A stretch of DNA of 18,969 bases from Gnomoniopsis sp. IMI 355080 (Eukaryota; Ascomycota; Sordariomycetes; Diaporthales; Gnomoniaceae): assembly GCA_027946555.1 (NCBI GenBank), contig JAPEVC010000391.1, positions 1 through 18,969 of the forward strand, in the 5' to 3' direction. The position numbers were made by a program, and so were the translations under genes. The notes below the pieces were generated by a model that saw only the letters and a program-made list of their open reading frames with translations, did no database searches and was not told where the DNA came from. Of this stretch, positions 1 through 10,259 are shown one piece after another. How positions within the stretch are numbered: position 1 is the first letter of the stretch; the number at the start of each line of letters is the position of its first letter.

Positions 1-1501
1 CTCTGGTTCAGTGGTTACGCGTTAATCATGGTGCACAAGACTCAATACCCAGCACAATAGTGATCCTAAATGCTACCAGAAAGTACGCCGTCCATATTTC
101 CCCCCTGTGCGCTTCCAGCGCGGCTCGCTCTGCAGTCGGCCAGCAACGCGGGCCAATGCGGCCTTGCATCGATTTGCTCGGTGTGAAGCAGGCCTGCATT
201 AGGAGAATGCACGATGGGCTTAGACGGGGCAGGTACAGGCAATGCGCACTTTGTCTCTTGGGCTGGCGGAACTACGGATTTGAACAGTCGGACACACCTG
301 CTTTTCCAAAGCACAGGTAGTTCTCCTCCTGTAGGCGAGTCCTACCAACAATAATCGCCAAGACCTCGATCCTATCCGGGGACTTATCAGCTCAGTCGTT
401 ACGGCTCAGGGGTCTGTCTGGAAGTCTGCAAGTGCACGCTTTCTCGCAAATTGTGCGTGGCTCAATTTATTCCTTCTCTTGCTCTTTTCCAATTGAAAAG
501 AAGCCCGTGTTGCTCTTCCGCATGACATCCAGCTGTACAGAATTCTCCTTTCTATCACCTGTCCGTCTTGAATGCACAATGAGTTCGTAATGGACCGTCT
601 CGCCCAACTTGAACAACCATGAGCTTGACTTGCATGCTGGCCGCCGAAGGGCTCTCTGTTCAGACCTCTTTGCTGAGGGCCGGGCTGAGCAGCGCAACCC
701 CAAGTTGAGAGCGCCTCTGGATTGGTGAGTTATGAGGCTATCTCTCAGGGCTTGCTTGATGGACATTGGTCTTGCCACACTCGCGTGCGACCAAAAGGTT
801 ATTATTGGGCATCCTTCCGGGAGGGGGGAAATCTGGAAGGGCTCCTTGCAGATGGCATCTGCTGTCGGCTGATTGACACGTCACGGGCAGAGCAGAGCCT
901 CACAGCAATTGGGGTTCCAAGCTTACCCACCACGATCGTCAGTGTTCAGCTTATAAAAGCGGCGGTGCTTTGCGGGAGGTGACCCCTCGTTTCTCCTTTG
1001 TTCAAAGTTTGCGTTGGACGCGGCGTGGTCACCGACTGAGCAAATCACCTTTCATTCCGCAGGTAGCGGATGGCTGGGTAGCTCTGTACACCTCCCAATC
1101 CCCACCACCGAGGTCTCTTTCAACTTATTACGCGAATTTCCTCTCTCTTGGTTCGTTTGTTGCCCGGCTGCTACGGGAGAGACATTGTGTCTTATTTCCT
1201 TTCAGGATTCGTCAACTCTGATCAACGAGGGTAAATGAGGGAAGCATTTGCACTGGACACAACTTTGGTATTTGAGACGAGGTGAAGAGTGCGGTAGGAA
1301 TCTCTCGACAACTCATTTGTAGCACCCCTCGACTTCCGATCTCCATTATGAGAGCCGAACGAAGGATGATCACTCAAGCCTGAGCCAAGAATCAACTATC
1401 AAGAGACATACCGTACGCTTCGAAAGGAGGCAATTAGATGGACTCCTGACGACAAATACTTACGCGAGCGCCACTGTGAGAATTGTGTTTTCTTTTGCGA
1501 A
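1..1501. other. Upstream non-coding region, no supported gene
   Basis: About 1.5 kb with only short open frames on both strands (under about 105 codons). None shows a recognisable domain or a coherent splice pattern. The left edge (bases 4-49) has a weak tRNA-like pair of motifs, treated under findings. The right third probably carries the promoter and the 5' leader of the gene that starts at 1502. A short pyrimidine-rich stretch around 1137-1165 fits a fungal leader. An intron in the leader is possible but was not resolved. Confidence 0.6.
950..957 (+). promoter_or_regulatory. TATA-like box, candidate core promoter for the 508-residue gene
   Basis: The sequence TTATAAAAG lies about 550 bases before the start codon at 1502. 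It is followed by a CT-rich stretch that could hold the transcription start. The distance implies a leader of about 450-500 nt, long but possible in filamentous fungi, perhaps with a leader intron. No other strong TATA-like element was seen between here and 1502. The assignment is positional only. Confidence 0.35.
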
Positions 1502-3382
1502 ATGGACTGGGATTTGGCCGCTTCGATGCCTCCCCAACATCAACTCCTGTTGGGCTGCTCCATAGAGGCGGAGAGGGCAGATAGAGTGGCCCAAGGTAGG
1601 CGCCGACAACAGATATTGGCGGGCTGATGAGCCACTGACGTGTACCAGGGTTGGAGGGACTGCGCACCGTCCTCAACGCATCTTTTCATGGTCATATGAT
1701 CGGTGTGACAGAAGAGATTCGGCAGTCTTCCATACTCCTCCGGGACCTCGCAGCCCGCAGCAATGGGCACTCCTCCCGCACGTCCACCGTCGCGAACCAC
1801 CTCAACCTCATACTCCCCTGCATGTCTAAAACCCTCCAAGACATCACAGCGCATTACCAGGATAAGACGATTTCTCGTGAGAACCGCTGGAAGAAAATGT
1901 ATCATGAAATGCTCAAAGAAGCCGGCGGTCTCCCCCTGCCACATCGCTTCCTCCTCTATAACCACTTTCTCGTCCTTCTGATACATCTTTTGGCACGCGA
2001 CCAGAGGTTTGACCCTACCCAATTCGAGCAGTTGCGCAAGAGAATCCTCGACCTACGCCGCAAGCGAGACATTCCGGATGCCTTACCGGATCCCATGCCG
2101 GCCATTGCACCACCAGCTGCGATGGTCGTCACGACGTCAGCCCCAGCAGTCCAGCTCGTCCAGCGCCCACCTGCCGGCACCGTCGCGAATCTTGCGCCCC
2201 CAGTCGCTTTCAATTCTCACTGGTGTTCTCGCGTATTTAGCCGCCCGCATTTGGCTCCTACCGACACAGGCCTCGGCGAGTGCATGGAGATTACCGCGCC
2301 GCTGGTCTCTGGGCTAGATCCCTATCGTCCTAGAGGGGAACTTCTTATGCGGAGGTCCTTTGACAACGATCGTTTTTGTGTCAAGTTTATCCAATCTGAG
2401 GATCTCGAGCCATTTGTAGTGCTGCGGATGTATAAAAAGGGGGGTTCGTTGGTAACTTGGCAACCGCACAGTGCTTTGCGTGCTTTTAGGGAGGGCAACG
2501 CAGTCGCCTTGCGGAGGTGGAGTACAAGTGGTAACAAGTGGAAAGAGTGGGCAAGATTTGCATTTGTGCATTGGGAAGGTGAGCCAGCCAGTTTGTCACT
2601 CAAAGCCAAGCAGGCGTTTCGCTGATCATCTCGCCGGCCCGAGGCAGAGCCCGTCCTCTTCTACACAGCCTTTATTGTCCTCAAAGCACGAAATCCCCTC
2701 GCCGTAGAGATGGACATGACAGAATACTTCCTGGATGGTGAGAAAATGTTGGTCCAAGCGTGAGTGGTCCGAAATACAGCGCGTGTCTCTGCCTCCTTTA
2801 GCAGCGCCGAGCTTACTCGCAGTATTCCTTGACCAGGAGCATTGTCGACGACGATTACAAGCACACGCTCATGGTCAAACAAGACCGACGAAATGGAAGT
2901 GTCCGTCTCCTTGCCGCCGTGTGGGGCGGTGAACTGAAGGGTTGCCCTGTCTGGACTGCATTCAGTACGTGTCAAGAAATTGCATGGGCTTTTAGCGCAG
3001 CCTTGACTTTGAGAATTGACATGCCCTTCCCACGCAGTCCCAGCTCGCCTGCTGTACTCACGCCGCTGGCTCGTCCGTGAATCAGGTCACCTTGTGCTAG
3101 TCAAGGGCATTCATCTATACGTCTTCTGTCAAAAGTACAGGGAGGCCAAGTCGCGACAAAATGGATCAGGACTGTTCGAGATATATTTCATCAACGAAGA
3201 AGGTGCGAGCTCCATTCATGTCCGCATTCCGGGGGTGGTCAGAAGATGCATTCTGACTGACTGGTCATTGTTTGGGTTTGGCAGGTGCCGAACAATTCGT
3301 GGACGCGCTCAGGGGCTTTCAACGAACCATCGAGCCACCCGCCGAGCAAGAGCACATCGCTGGGCCGTCACACTCACACTGA
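1502..3382 (+). CDS. Uncharacterised fungal protein, 508 aa, six exons
   Basis: I do not recognise the function. Splice model: exons 1502-1595, 1649-2578, 2648-2759, 2837-2964, 3038-3202 and 3285-3382. Introns are 53-82 nt. All phases match and the total is 509 codons with the stop. The third intron has a consensus GTGAGT donor and the fourth has GTACGT. The N-terminal third (residues about 1-173) is helical and charged, with a conserved-looking stretch around ENRWKKMYHEMLKE. Residues about 174-218 are a proline/alanine-rich linker. The C-terminal 290 residues look globular, with alternating hydrophobic strands, and end in an amphipathic helix (EQFVDALRGF) and a short polar tail. No signal peptide or membrane segment is visible, so it is probably cytosolic or nuclear. 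The gene is convergent with phosphoglucomutase. The exon structure is well supported and the role is unknown. The ATG is the likeliest start but exon 1 is the weakest part of the model. Confidence 0.8.
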
Positions 3383-4044
3383 GACGAATGCGTACCGTCG
3401 ACCCAGAAGCTTTTTTTTCTGGATGGTCCCTTATTTGGCCCAACCAACTTTCCACTCTGACAGTCTTCCTTGGCCCCCCCCTCTTCTTTTTCCCTTTTTC
3501 CTCCCCTTCCCTTTTATTCCCGTCCTTCTGTTCCTCTCTGTTTTCGAACTCTTCTTAGTTTGCCCAGTACGACTCCGCTTCCTTCTATCAATTCTGGTTC
3601 CACAGGCACCGTTTAACGAGATGCATTCCGACCTTTGACGAGCATACGAAACCCCACTGGAACGGAAGCAAGATCTTCCGTGGCATTTTCGTACTGGAGC
3701 GAAGGGCGGGAAGATTGTTGCATGATACCCTTTTGCTTTCTATGCCGTCACTGTTGTTACGTGTGTTCCCCTTTGAAGGCGGTGGAAGAAACGCTTTCGA
3801 CAAGATTCTGTCAGTAGTTGCAATGAACAAGCAATATGTGTGAATTCAAAGCACATTGACACAAGATATCCCAGCGAGCTCAGTCTGCCGGTCCAGACCA
3901 TTACACACAAGAAAGCGGCACTCGGACACAAATTGATTTCAAGGTTTCGTATCTCATGAAGAAAGGAAGTACTCATGCACCAGTCCAATGTTCAGCGCTC
4001 TATGCTACATATTGTGAACTTGCAATGCTCCTCCTAATTTCAGC
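3383..4044. other. Convergent intergenic region (two 3' ends)
   Basis: This stretch lies between the stop of the 508-residue gene and the stop of phosphoglucomutase, so it should hold two 3' untranslated regions. It contains a striking pyrimidine tract (separate entry). The open frames here are short and look like nothing known. Confidence 0.6.
3474..3515 (+). repeat. 42-nt uninterrupted polypyrimidine tract
   Basis: Every base from 3474 to 3515 is C or T, starting with a run of C. Strong pyrimidine bias continues to about 3560, where TTCTTAG could be a splice acceptor. The tract lies just past the stop codon of the upstream gene, in a tail-to-tail gap. It could belong to a 3' UTR, be the pyrimidine tract of a UTR intron, or be a CT-rich start region for an unrecognised transcript running right. 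Confidence 0.8.
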
Positions 4045-5945
4045 TTATGTCTTGACATCAGGCTCGTCGCGGCCAACAAATTCCTTGAACTTCAGAAGGT
4101 CGGTAGCGAACTTGATCTCAGGCTTGAGGAAGTCCTGAGCATCCAAGTCGTACTTCGAGGAGTCGGAGGTGTGCTGCTCAATGTATAGACGGATGGTGGC
4201 GCCGGATGAGCCTGTTCCGGACAGGCGCACGACGATGCGGCTCCCAGAGTCGAACTTGGCGTACAGACCCTGCTTGGAGGACACAGATCCATCGAGGTCG
4301 GTGTAGGAGAAGTTTCCGGCATCGACAACAGTGCGGCCCTCGATTTTGCTGCCGATAAAGCTCTTGTCGGCAACGAGGCTCTCCAGGACACCCACAACCT
4401 TGTTGGCACCGTCAGAGTCGACATTTTCGTAGTCGTACCGGGTGAAGAAGGTGCGGCCGTACTCGGTCCAGAAGTCTTTCTGGATCTGCTTGATGCTGGG
4501 CGTGGAGCCGGCGTTGGCAACACCAAGACCAGCGATAATGTTCAACCAGGCAACGACGGCCCACAGACCGTCCTTCTCACGCACGTGATTGGATCCTGTA
4601 CCGAAGGACTCCTCACCGCAGATGGACAGCTTGTCGGCATCGAACAGGGCGCAGAAGAACTTCCAGCCTGTGGGCACCTCGTAGCAGTTCAGGCCCTGCT
4701 TCTTGGCGACCAGGTCAACGGCACCGGAGGTAGGCATGGAACGGGCCAGGCCGTAGACACCCTGCTTCTTGAAGTAGGGGATCAGGTGGGCGTAATGGGC
4801 AATGATGGCCAAGCTATCACCGGGGGAGACAAAGGCGCCAGCACCGTAAATCATGTTTCGGTCGCCGTCACCATCGGAGGCAGCGCCGAAAGGAATCTGA
4901 TTCTTCTCGACAACCTCAACCAGGCTGTGAGCGTAGACCAGGTTGGGGTCGGGGTGGCCTCCGTTGAAGTCGGGCGAGGGCACGCAGTTCTGAGTGGCAC
5001 CAGTCAGGCCAAGCTCCTTCTCGAAAATGTCCTTTCCGTAAGGCCCAGTGACACCGTGAAGACCGTCGAAGAGCACCTTGAAGTCAGGGTGCTCAGAGAA
5101 GAACTTCTTGATCAGGTCGAAGTCGAAAATGTCCTTCAGCATCTGGGTGTAGTCGGCAGTGCTGTCGACGATCTCGACCTCCAGAGAACCGTAGGTCTTT
5201 GTGCCGATTGTAGTAATGTCAACCTCAGGAAGGTCCTCGATCTTGTAGGTGGTCAGGGTCTTTGAGGTCTCGTAGATCTTGTTGGTAACGGACTCGGGAG
5301 CAGGGCCACCGTTTGCAAGGTTATACTTGATGCCGAAGTCGTTGGTGGGGCCTGATGTTGCACATAACTCAGTCTTTATTCATTTGGCAAGGTGTCCATC
5401 AGCGGAAGGGCGATACTTACCACCGGGGTTGTGGCTGGCAGTCAATAGAATACCACCAGTAGCCTTCCTCTTGCGGATGACATGGCTGGCAGCTGGTGTG
5501 GACAGAATACCATTCTGGCCGATGAGGAGCTTCTTGACGCCGTAAGCGGCACCAATCTTGGCAATCAATTGGATGACCTCTGGGTTCCAGAAGCGACCAT
5601 CACCACCAATGACGAGGAACGAGCCTATTTCACCATGTTTAGCATACACAACTTGGCAGGACGCTCAAAAAGACAAGTGGCACTGACCCTCAACACCCTC
5701 CGGGATAGACAAGAGGATGCTGGTGACAAAAGATTCACTGTAGTGAGGCTTCTGGAAGACGGTGACCTTCTTGCGGAGGCCTGACCTGTACGTGTTGTTA
5801 GCAAGGTGGTTGTCGGGCTCAATCAGCGCGTGTGGGATGCGATCCGGAGACGGGCAGAGAAAGGGGCTGCCAGGGGTGAAGCTATCGTCACTTACGTTCC
5901 AGGCTTTTGGTCCTGGAAGGACTCGAATTGCACTTCCTTGACCAT
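4045..5945 (-). CDS. pgm: Phosphoglucomutase (glucose 1-phosphate / glucose 6-phosphate)
   Basis: It interconverts glucose 1-phosphate and glucose 6-phosphate in the cytosol, linking glycolysis to glycogen, trehalose and UDP-glucose for the cell wall. Exons on the minus strand: 5945-5896, 5785-5688, 5624-5421 and 5351-4045. Introns are 110, 63 and 69 nt with GTAAGT, GTCAGT and GTAAGT donors. The total is 552 residues, the usual eukaryotic length. All four hallmark loops are present: the phosphoserine loop TASHNP (Ser113), the metal loop DGDGDR (Asp277, 279, 281), the sugar-binding CGEESFG (362-368) and the phosphate-binding RLSGTGSSG starting at 493. The N-terminus contains DQKPGT joined across intron 1 to SGLRKKV, as in fungal orthologues, which fixes the start. 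A TATA-like box lies about 165 bases upstream. Nothing is missing or broken. The neighbouring Rex2 gene is on the same strand but has no functional link. Confidence 0.97.
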
Positions 5946-6695
5946 ATTGACTGAAGGGATTCACAATTGACTGAAGATAGACTTAGAGACAGAAATAGGA
6001 GAGACCTGAGGTATGAACGAAGCTTGGGAGGAGCAGTGTAAGGAAGGGGAGCTTAAGTGGTAGCGAACAGGCAGACTGATATGTCATATCGATTGAGTAG
6101 CTCCCACCTTATAGTACTCGCCAAAAAAAAGCTACCCCACCTTCCCTGTGGACCCGGAATGGACCCGACGTCATTGCAGTTACCCAATGAGAGCGGCCGT
6201 GGCGGGACACGCCTAGGCTGTAGCAGGGGGTAAGCTCAATCCTTCCTCACCGTATCTCTTTTACTATGTGAAACGCACCTCACTGCCTTGACTTGAGATC
6301 TGATTCATTTGGCTTCATCTAGGTTTGAGCAGAAGGTCTCAAGGCTCTGCTCAGGCTCACTGGCCCGCCAACCTCCAACATCGGGGAGTGGCAATCCTCA
6401 ACCCTCTCTGATGAAGCGCGGATTCGCCACACATGTCGCCTCCTGCGTCTATATCAACAGCGAGACATATGGCGAATGCAACACACGCTCCCAAAAGTTG
6501 GGATGTTGGCCTCCAAGGCTGCTATGCCCTATATCCCTCAGCCAGAGCGCCCTTGCGAAATACATCTGGTTCCTGAGATCCATGTTGTGACACATCTAGA
6601 TTTTAATTTGTCGACGCTTTTGACTTCCCTCCTGCTTGTCGCTGGAGACGCTGGGGCATCACTTCACCTGCCCTACTCACTGCTCGGCCCTTGGC
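5946..6695. other. Intergenic: pgm promoter and Rex2 3' flank
   Basis: This 750-bp gap between two minus-strand genes holds the phosphoglucomutase promoter on its left. On its right are about 400 bp that include the 3' untranslated region of the oligoribonuclease gene. A 93-codon open frame at 6309-6590 (+) begins at a non-ATG codon and has no recognisable features, so it is not called. Confidence 0.5.
6107..6113 (-). promoter_or_regulatory. TATA-like box of phosphoglucomutase
   Basis: Read on the minus strand this is TATAAGG, about 160 bases before the start codon at 5945, a normal spacing for a leader of about 130 nt. Further upstream a CCAAT pentamer on the plus strand (6184-6188) could bind the CCAAT (Hap) complex. 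An ACGTCA half-site of CRE type lies near 6169-6174. These short motifs are suggestive only. Confidence 0.4.
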
Positions 6696-7546
6696 TCAGG
6701 AAAGCACTTTTGGTAGACGAGGGGCCTGGAAGATGGCATCCTTGTAATACTTTGCCTCCTCAATGCTCTCGAGAATGTCATCCTTTGCCTTGTGAAGCAT
6801 CTTCTTTCGTGGTGCCTTTGCCATGATTTCAGGGCACCAGCTTGCCGTGGCTTCCTTGATGGAGCTCACGTCCAGTATCCTGTAGTGTAGATGATCCAAC
6901 ACTTTTCGATAGGGGCCCTTGGCGAGAAAAGACTTATCGGCATGGACAGAATTGCCAGCGAGCAAAGCCGTTCGCGTTTCGGGGACGTACTTTTTGATGT
7001 AGGCAAGTAGACCTTCAGCGGCTTGTTCAGGTGTCACGCTGGATGCGATCACCTTCTCCGTGAGGCCCGTCGCACTGTGGGTTCTGCTGCACCACTCGTC
7101 CATCTGGTCCATCCGTGACTTGGTTTGGTGTACAACAGTGCCCCAGCCATCCTGATCAAGAAGTTCCAGGTTCTTGTTGGTAATGAGGCAGAATATTTCG
7201 ATAATTTCCTCCTTCTCTGGATCCAGACCAGTCATCTGCAATTTGATTAGCCTCGACTTCGTGGAAACGTTCGACATCAAGCCTTTGAAAGCACCTCGCA
7301 GTCAATCCAGACCAATTGCCCATTTTGAGCTGTCATATTCGGCCCGTAAACTACTTTTCTGAATGCCGGATACGTAGAATTTGATCTTTGCAAAGGCGGA
7401 GCCAGGATGTGTAGAGGCTTGGGCTGAAGTAACGTTGTATACTTTAACGTTTGTTGATATCTGTGGAGATGACCGAACAACTTTGGTGCCGCTATCTGCA
7501 GGCGTCTAGCAGGGGCTGCCCGTGCTAATACAGTCAATGCTGCCAT
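6696..7546 (-). CDS. REX2: Oligoribonuclease, DEDDh 3'-5' exonuclease, mitochondrial (Rex2/Orn)
   Basis: It degrades very short RNA oligomers to mononucleotides, the last step of RNA decay. The yeast relative Rex2 acts in mitochondria. Exons 7546-7295 and 7235-6696, with a 59-nt phase-0 intron, give 263 residues. The intron splits the first catalytic motif: WIDCE ends exon 1 (Asp82, Glu84) and MTGLD opens exon 2. The other DEDDh residues are visible: Asp184 in NSVHADKSFL, and His232 with Asp236 in HKAKDDI, followed by the family signature SIEEAKYY. The first 70 or so residues are Arg/Ala/Leu-rich and lack acidic residues, as in a mitochondrial presequence. The ATG at 7546 is the only sensible start and keeps the presequence whole. 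It is transcribed divergently from the oxidoreductase at 8044. Confidence 0.94.
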
Positions 7547-8043
7547 TCACTATAGCAAAGTCAAGAAGAACCTTGAAGCTCCCGAATCTCTCTATCTTTT
7601 GTGGGTGAAACTCCTGCGGGTGGTAACAAGGAACGTACAAGCGCACAGGTTGAGAAAATCAATGGCGAATCAGCAGTTCTCCATTAGTGTCCAAGCGGCC
7701 TGAGAAACCTCGTAAAGTGGAGATCCAATAATATAGATTCCCGTGCCGGACCCCTACTTATCGAGGACTAGCAACGAGCCTTGTTACACCAGACTCTCTG
7801 CCCGTGTGATCCACGCCTTCTCGGGCCTCCCCTGCCCTAACTAAAGTCGGGCCCGGGCCTTCGGGAGAGTCGATGCTGGCGGACGTCCGTATAAGTAAGG
7901 CGGCATGGCATGTTTTTCCTTCTTCTTATCTCCCGTGAGACACACCTCGTGTTCTCTCTTTTCATAGTCTAAGTCCAGTCACCGTCACATACGATTGCTT
8001 GTAAATCAGCTTTAAACACACACCTCCTACGAATAGCCACATA
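7547..8043. promoter_or_regulatory. Divergent promoter region between REX2 and the oxidoreductase
   Basis: This 497-bp region serves two head-to-head genes. For the plus-strand gene, TATAAGTA at 7890-7897 lies about 150 bases before its ATG and is followed by a CT-rich stretch likely to hold the start of transcription. A CCAAT pentamer is at 7725-7729. Two perfect GC-rich palindromes lie just upstream of the TATA box: GGCCCGGGCC at 7850-7859, overlapping CGGGCCCG at 7848-7855, and GGACGTCC at 7881-7888. The inverted CGG/CCG form resembles sites of fungal Zn2Cys6 regulators, but no specific factor can be named. Confidence 0.5.
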
Positions 8044-9741
8044 ATGGGCAGCCGTATGGAAGACTCACCGGTAGCCGAGCCCGGCCCGGTCGTCTCAACC
8101 CTCACTGACAAAGACATCACCCTCACCACTCTGGCACCTCCTCCTGCTTCCACCAACCCCCCGCGCCTCGCAGTCATTGGCGCAGGCTCTCGCGGCCAAG
8201 CCTACGCTCATGCCGTGCAGACTGTGACCAATGGGGTCATCGTCGCCGTCGCAGAGCCCCACGCCTTCAAGCGCGCCCAGTTTGCCCAAAAGTACATGTC
8301 TGCTGGGGAACAAGACCAGCAGTTTGCCTCATGGACCGAGTTTGTCGCGTACGAGAAGGAGAGGCGTCAACGGGAGGCCGCGGGCGAGCAAGGCGTGCCG
8401 AAGGGTGTCGACGGCGTGTTTGTGTGTGTCCTAGATGAGATGCACCGAGATGTGGTTGTTGCGCTGGCACGGTTGGGCGGCGTGCACATTATGTGCGAGA
8501 AGCCACTCGCTACGCGGCTGGATGACTGTGTCGAGATGTACCGTGCTCTGCGGGACAACGTCGACAGCAATGGGGAGACGTGCGTGTTCTCCATTGGCCA
8601 TGTACTGCGATACAGCCCACACAATGTCGAGCTGCGGCGGCTGTTGCTCGAGGAGCGGGTCATTGGGGACGTTCTCTCCGTCGTGCACACCGAGCCTGTG
8701 GGGTGGTGGCACTTCACTCATTCCTACGTGCGAGGCAACTGGAGGAGAGAGGACACCACGGCGCCGAGTCTCCTGACGAAGAGTTGCCATGATGTGGATG
8801 TGCTCTTGTGGCTTTTGTGCTCACCAGTAAAATACGAGGACGGTGCAGCACAGGCTGTGCCACACTTGCCCTCAACAGTGTCGAGTAGTGGGCGGTTGCA
8901 GTACTTCAAGAAGAGCAGAAAGCCCGTGGGTGCTGGCAAAGCCACTAATTGCCTAAGTTGTCCGGTGGAGAAAACGTGCAAGTACTCAGCAAAGCGCATA
9001 TACACTGGCGAGAAGCCATTTATGGGCCTTGGGGCAAAGAATACCGGCTGGCCGGTGAGTATTGTTCTGCCTGAAATTGAGGACCTCGGCGCCGGTGACC
9101 AGGGGCGCGAAGCTCTTCTGGCCAAGTTGGCTGAAGACTACCCCGCTGGTACACCTGACTCCGAGATTGCGAAACGCAACTGGTTCGGGAGGTGTGTGTA
9201 CGAGAGCGACAACGACGTAGCCGACGAGCAGGTCGTCACCATCACGTGGGATGACGATCCTCTGCCAGCATCACAGGAGAGCAACGGTGTCGGCCCAATG
9301 GCGGACACGATGGGAAGCAGAGGTGCAAAACAGGCCATCTTTCACATGGTGGCGCAGACCAAGCGACAATGCGAGCGCCACACGCGGATATATGGCGTCA
9401 ACGGAGAGATTTATGCAGACTCCTACACCATCACTGTTGAAGACTTCAACACCGGAAAGACGACGACACACACACCGAGCATGGAGAGTCGAGGCCACGG
9501 AGGCGGCGACTTGGGCCTGACAAGACAATTCGTGGAGGCCATCGACCTTGTGAAGAACAAGAGACACGAGGGGTGGACTAGCCAGAAGGCACAGGAAGAA
9601 GTCATACGGTGCACGCTCGATGAGGTGATTCGGAGCCATGCTATGGTCTTTTGCGCGGAGGAGGCCAAGCTGGGGAAGAAAGTGGTGGACTGGGCCGAGT
9701 GGTGGGCGAAGGAGGTTGAGGGCAAGCTTGCACAGAAATGA
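8044..9741 (+). CDS. Gfo/Idh/MocA-family NAD(P)-dependent oxidoreductase
   Basis: An intronless gene of 565 residues. The dinucleotide-binding fold begins at residue 41 with RLAVIGAGSRG (glycine loop 46-51). The family motif CEKPLA follows at 151-156, and a KSCHDVD segment (246-252) supplies the usual active-site His-Asp pair. Family members oxidise or reduce sugars, inositols and similar polyols. The actual substrate cannot be read from sequence. The protein is longer than the usual 330-400 residues. The extra length includes a 40-residue N-terminal extension without a clear targeting signal, and an insert around 265-420 carrying a C-x2-C-x5-C cluster (Cys303, 306, 312) that could bind metal. 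The ATG at 8044 is followed by a second in-frame ATG at residue 5, so the exact start is uncertain by four residues. The promoter lies in the gap shared with REX2. Confidence 0.92.
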   Translation: MGSRMEDSPVAEPGPVVSTLTDKDITLTTLAPPPASTNPPRLAVIGAGSRGQAYAHAVQTVTNGVIVAVAEPHAFKRAQFAQKYMSAGEQDQQFASWTEFVAYEKERRQREAAGEQGVPKGVDGVFVCVLDEMHRDVVVALARLGGVHIMCEKPLATRLDDCVEMYRALRDNVDSNGETCVFSIGHVLRYSPHNVELRRLLLEERVIGDVLSVVHTEPVGWWHFTHSYVRGNWRREDTTAPSLLTKSCHDVDVLLWLLCSPVKYEDGAAQAVPHLPSTVSSSGRLQYFKKSRKPVGAGKATNCLSCPVEKTCKYSAKRIYTGEKPFMGLGAKNTGWPVSIVLPEIEDLGAGDQGREALLAKLAEDYPAGTPDSEIAKRNWFGRCVYESDNDVADEQVVTITWDDDPLPASQESNGVGPMADTMGSRGAKQAIFHMVAQTKRQCERHTRIYGVNGEIYADSYTITVEDFNTGKTTTHTPSMESRGHGGGDLGLTRQFVEAIDLVKNKRHEGWTSQKAQEEVIRCTLDEVIRSHAMVFCAEEAKLGKKVVDWAEWWAKEVEGKLAQK

Positions 9742-10259
9742 GAGCAGCTCTGCGAGGCGCCTTTCCCTCCCACATACACGGCCTGCGCAGTTCAGGTAGA
9801 GGGCCATAACACGACAAAATGTCCTTAAGTACATGCCTCGTTGATTCAAACGAACGCTCTTTTTGAGAGCATATCTGGACCACTTGTCTTGTGAGGCTGT
9901 TGATGCTAGAAGTTAGTTTGCCTATGAGCTTAAGGGCCATAAGATGATCAACAAGCAGCTGAGAATGTTGCCAATACTGGCGCCTTCCATCCCCTCCGCC
10001 CTCGCTAGTCTCCAGTGGCGGGAAGAACTGCTGTAATTCTATGAGCTCATTTCGTATCGCTGTTTCGTGCCTATATCAATACCGAAGCTATGCTTCGCCG
10101 CTCACAATGAATGTGCTGATGATCTGAAAGACGCCCCATCCAGAAATAACATTGAACGACAACCTCAAAAACCACTTTGGTCACCAATTCACCGCGTATA
10201 CAGAGCTTCAAATAACCTAATGAAACATAAGCTGCCCGATGCTCGCATGACCTCCCAGC
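9742..10259. other. Convergent intergenic region, no gene seen
   Basis: About 520 bp between the 3' end of the oxidoreductase (+) and the 3' end of the small secreted protein gene (-). It should contain both 3' untranslated regions. Open frames on either strand are short, lack good starts and resemble no known protein. Confidence 0.55.

Noticed and set aside
271..300. Possible tRNA on the minus strand from a B-box-like GTTCAAATCC
   Set aside because: The flanking bases do not form a T-stem, there is no A-box at the right distance, and no acceptor stem pairs.
2738..2811. Alternative third intron of the 508-residue gene starting at GTGAGA (2738) with acceptor GAG (2811)
   Set aside because: It keeps frame, but the acceptor is poor. 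The chosen donor GTGAGT at 2760 with acceptor CAG at 2836 has better sites and also keeps frame.
4585..5265. 226-codon plus-strand frame opposite phosphoglucomutase
   Set aside because: It is the antisense shadow of a highly biased conserved exon; its Val/Gly/Leu/Gln-rich text is typical of reverse-strand reading.
9271..9849. 192-codon minus-strand frame opposite the oxidoreductase
   Set aside because: It is a shadow of the GC-rich oxidoreductase reading frame and resembles no known protein.
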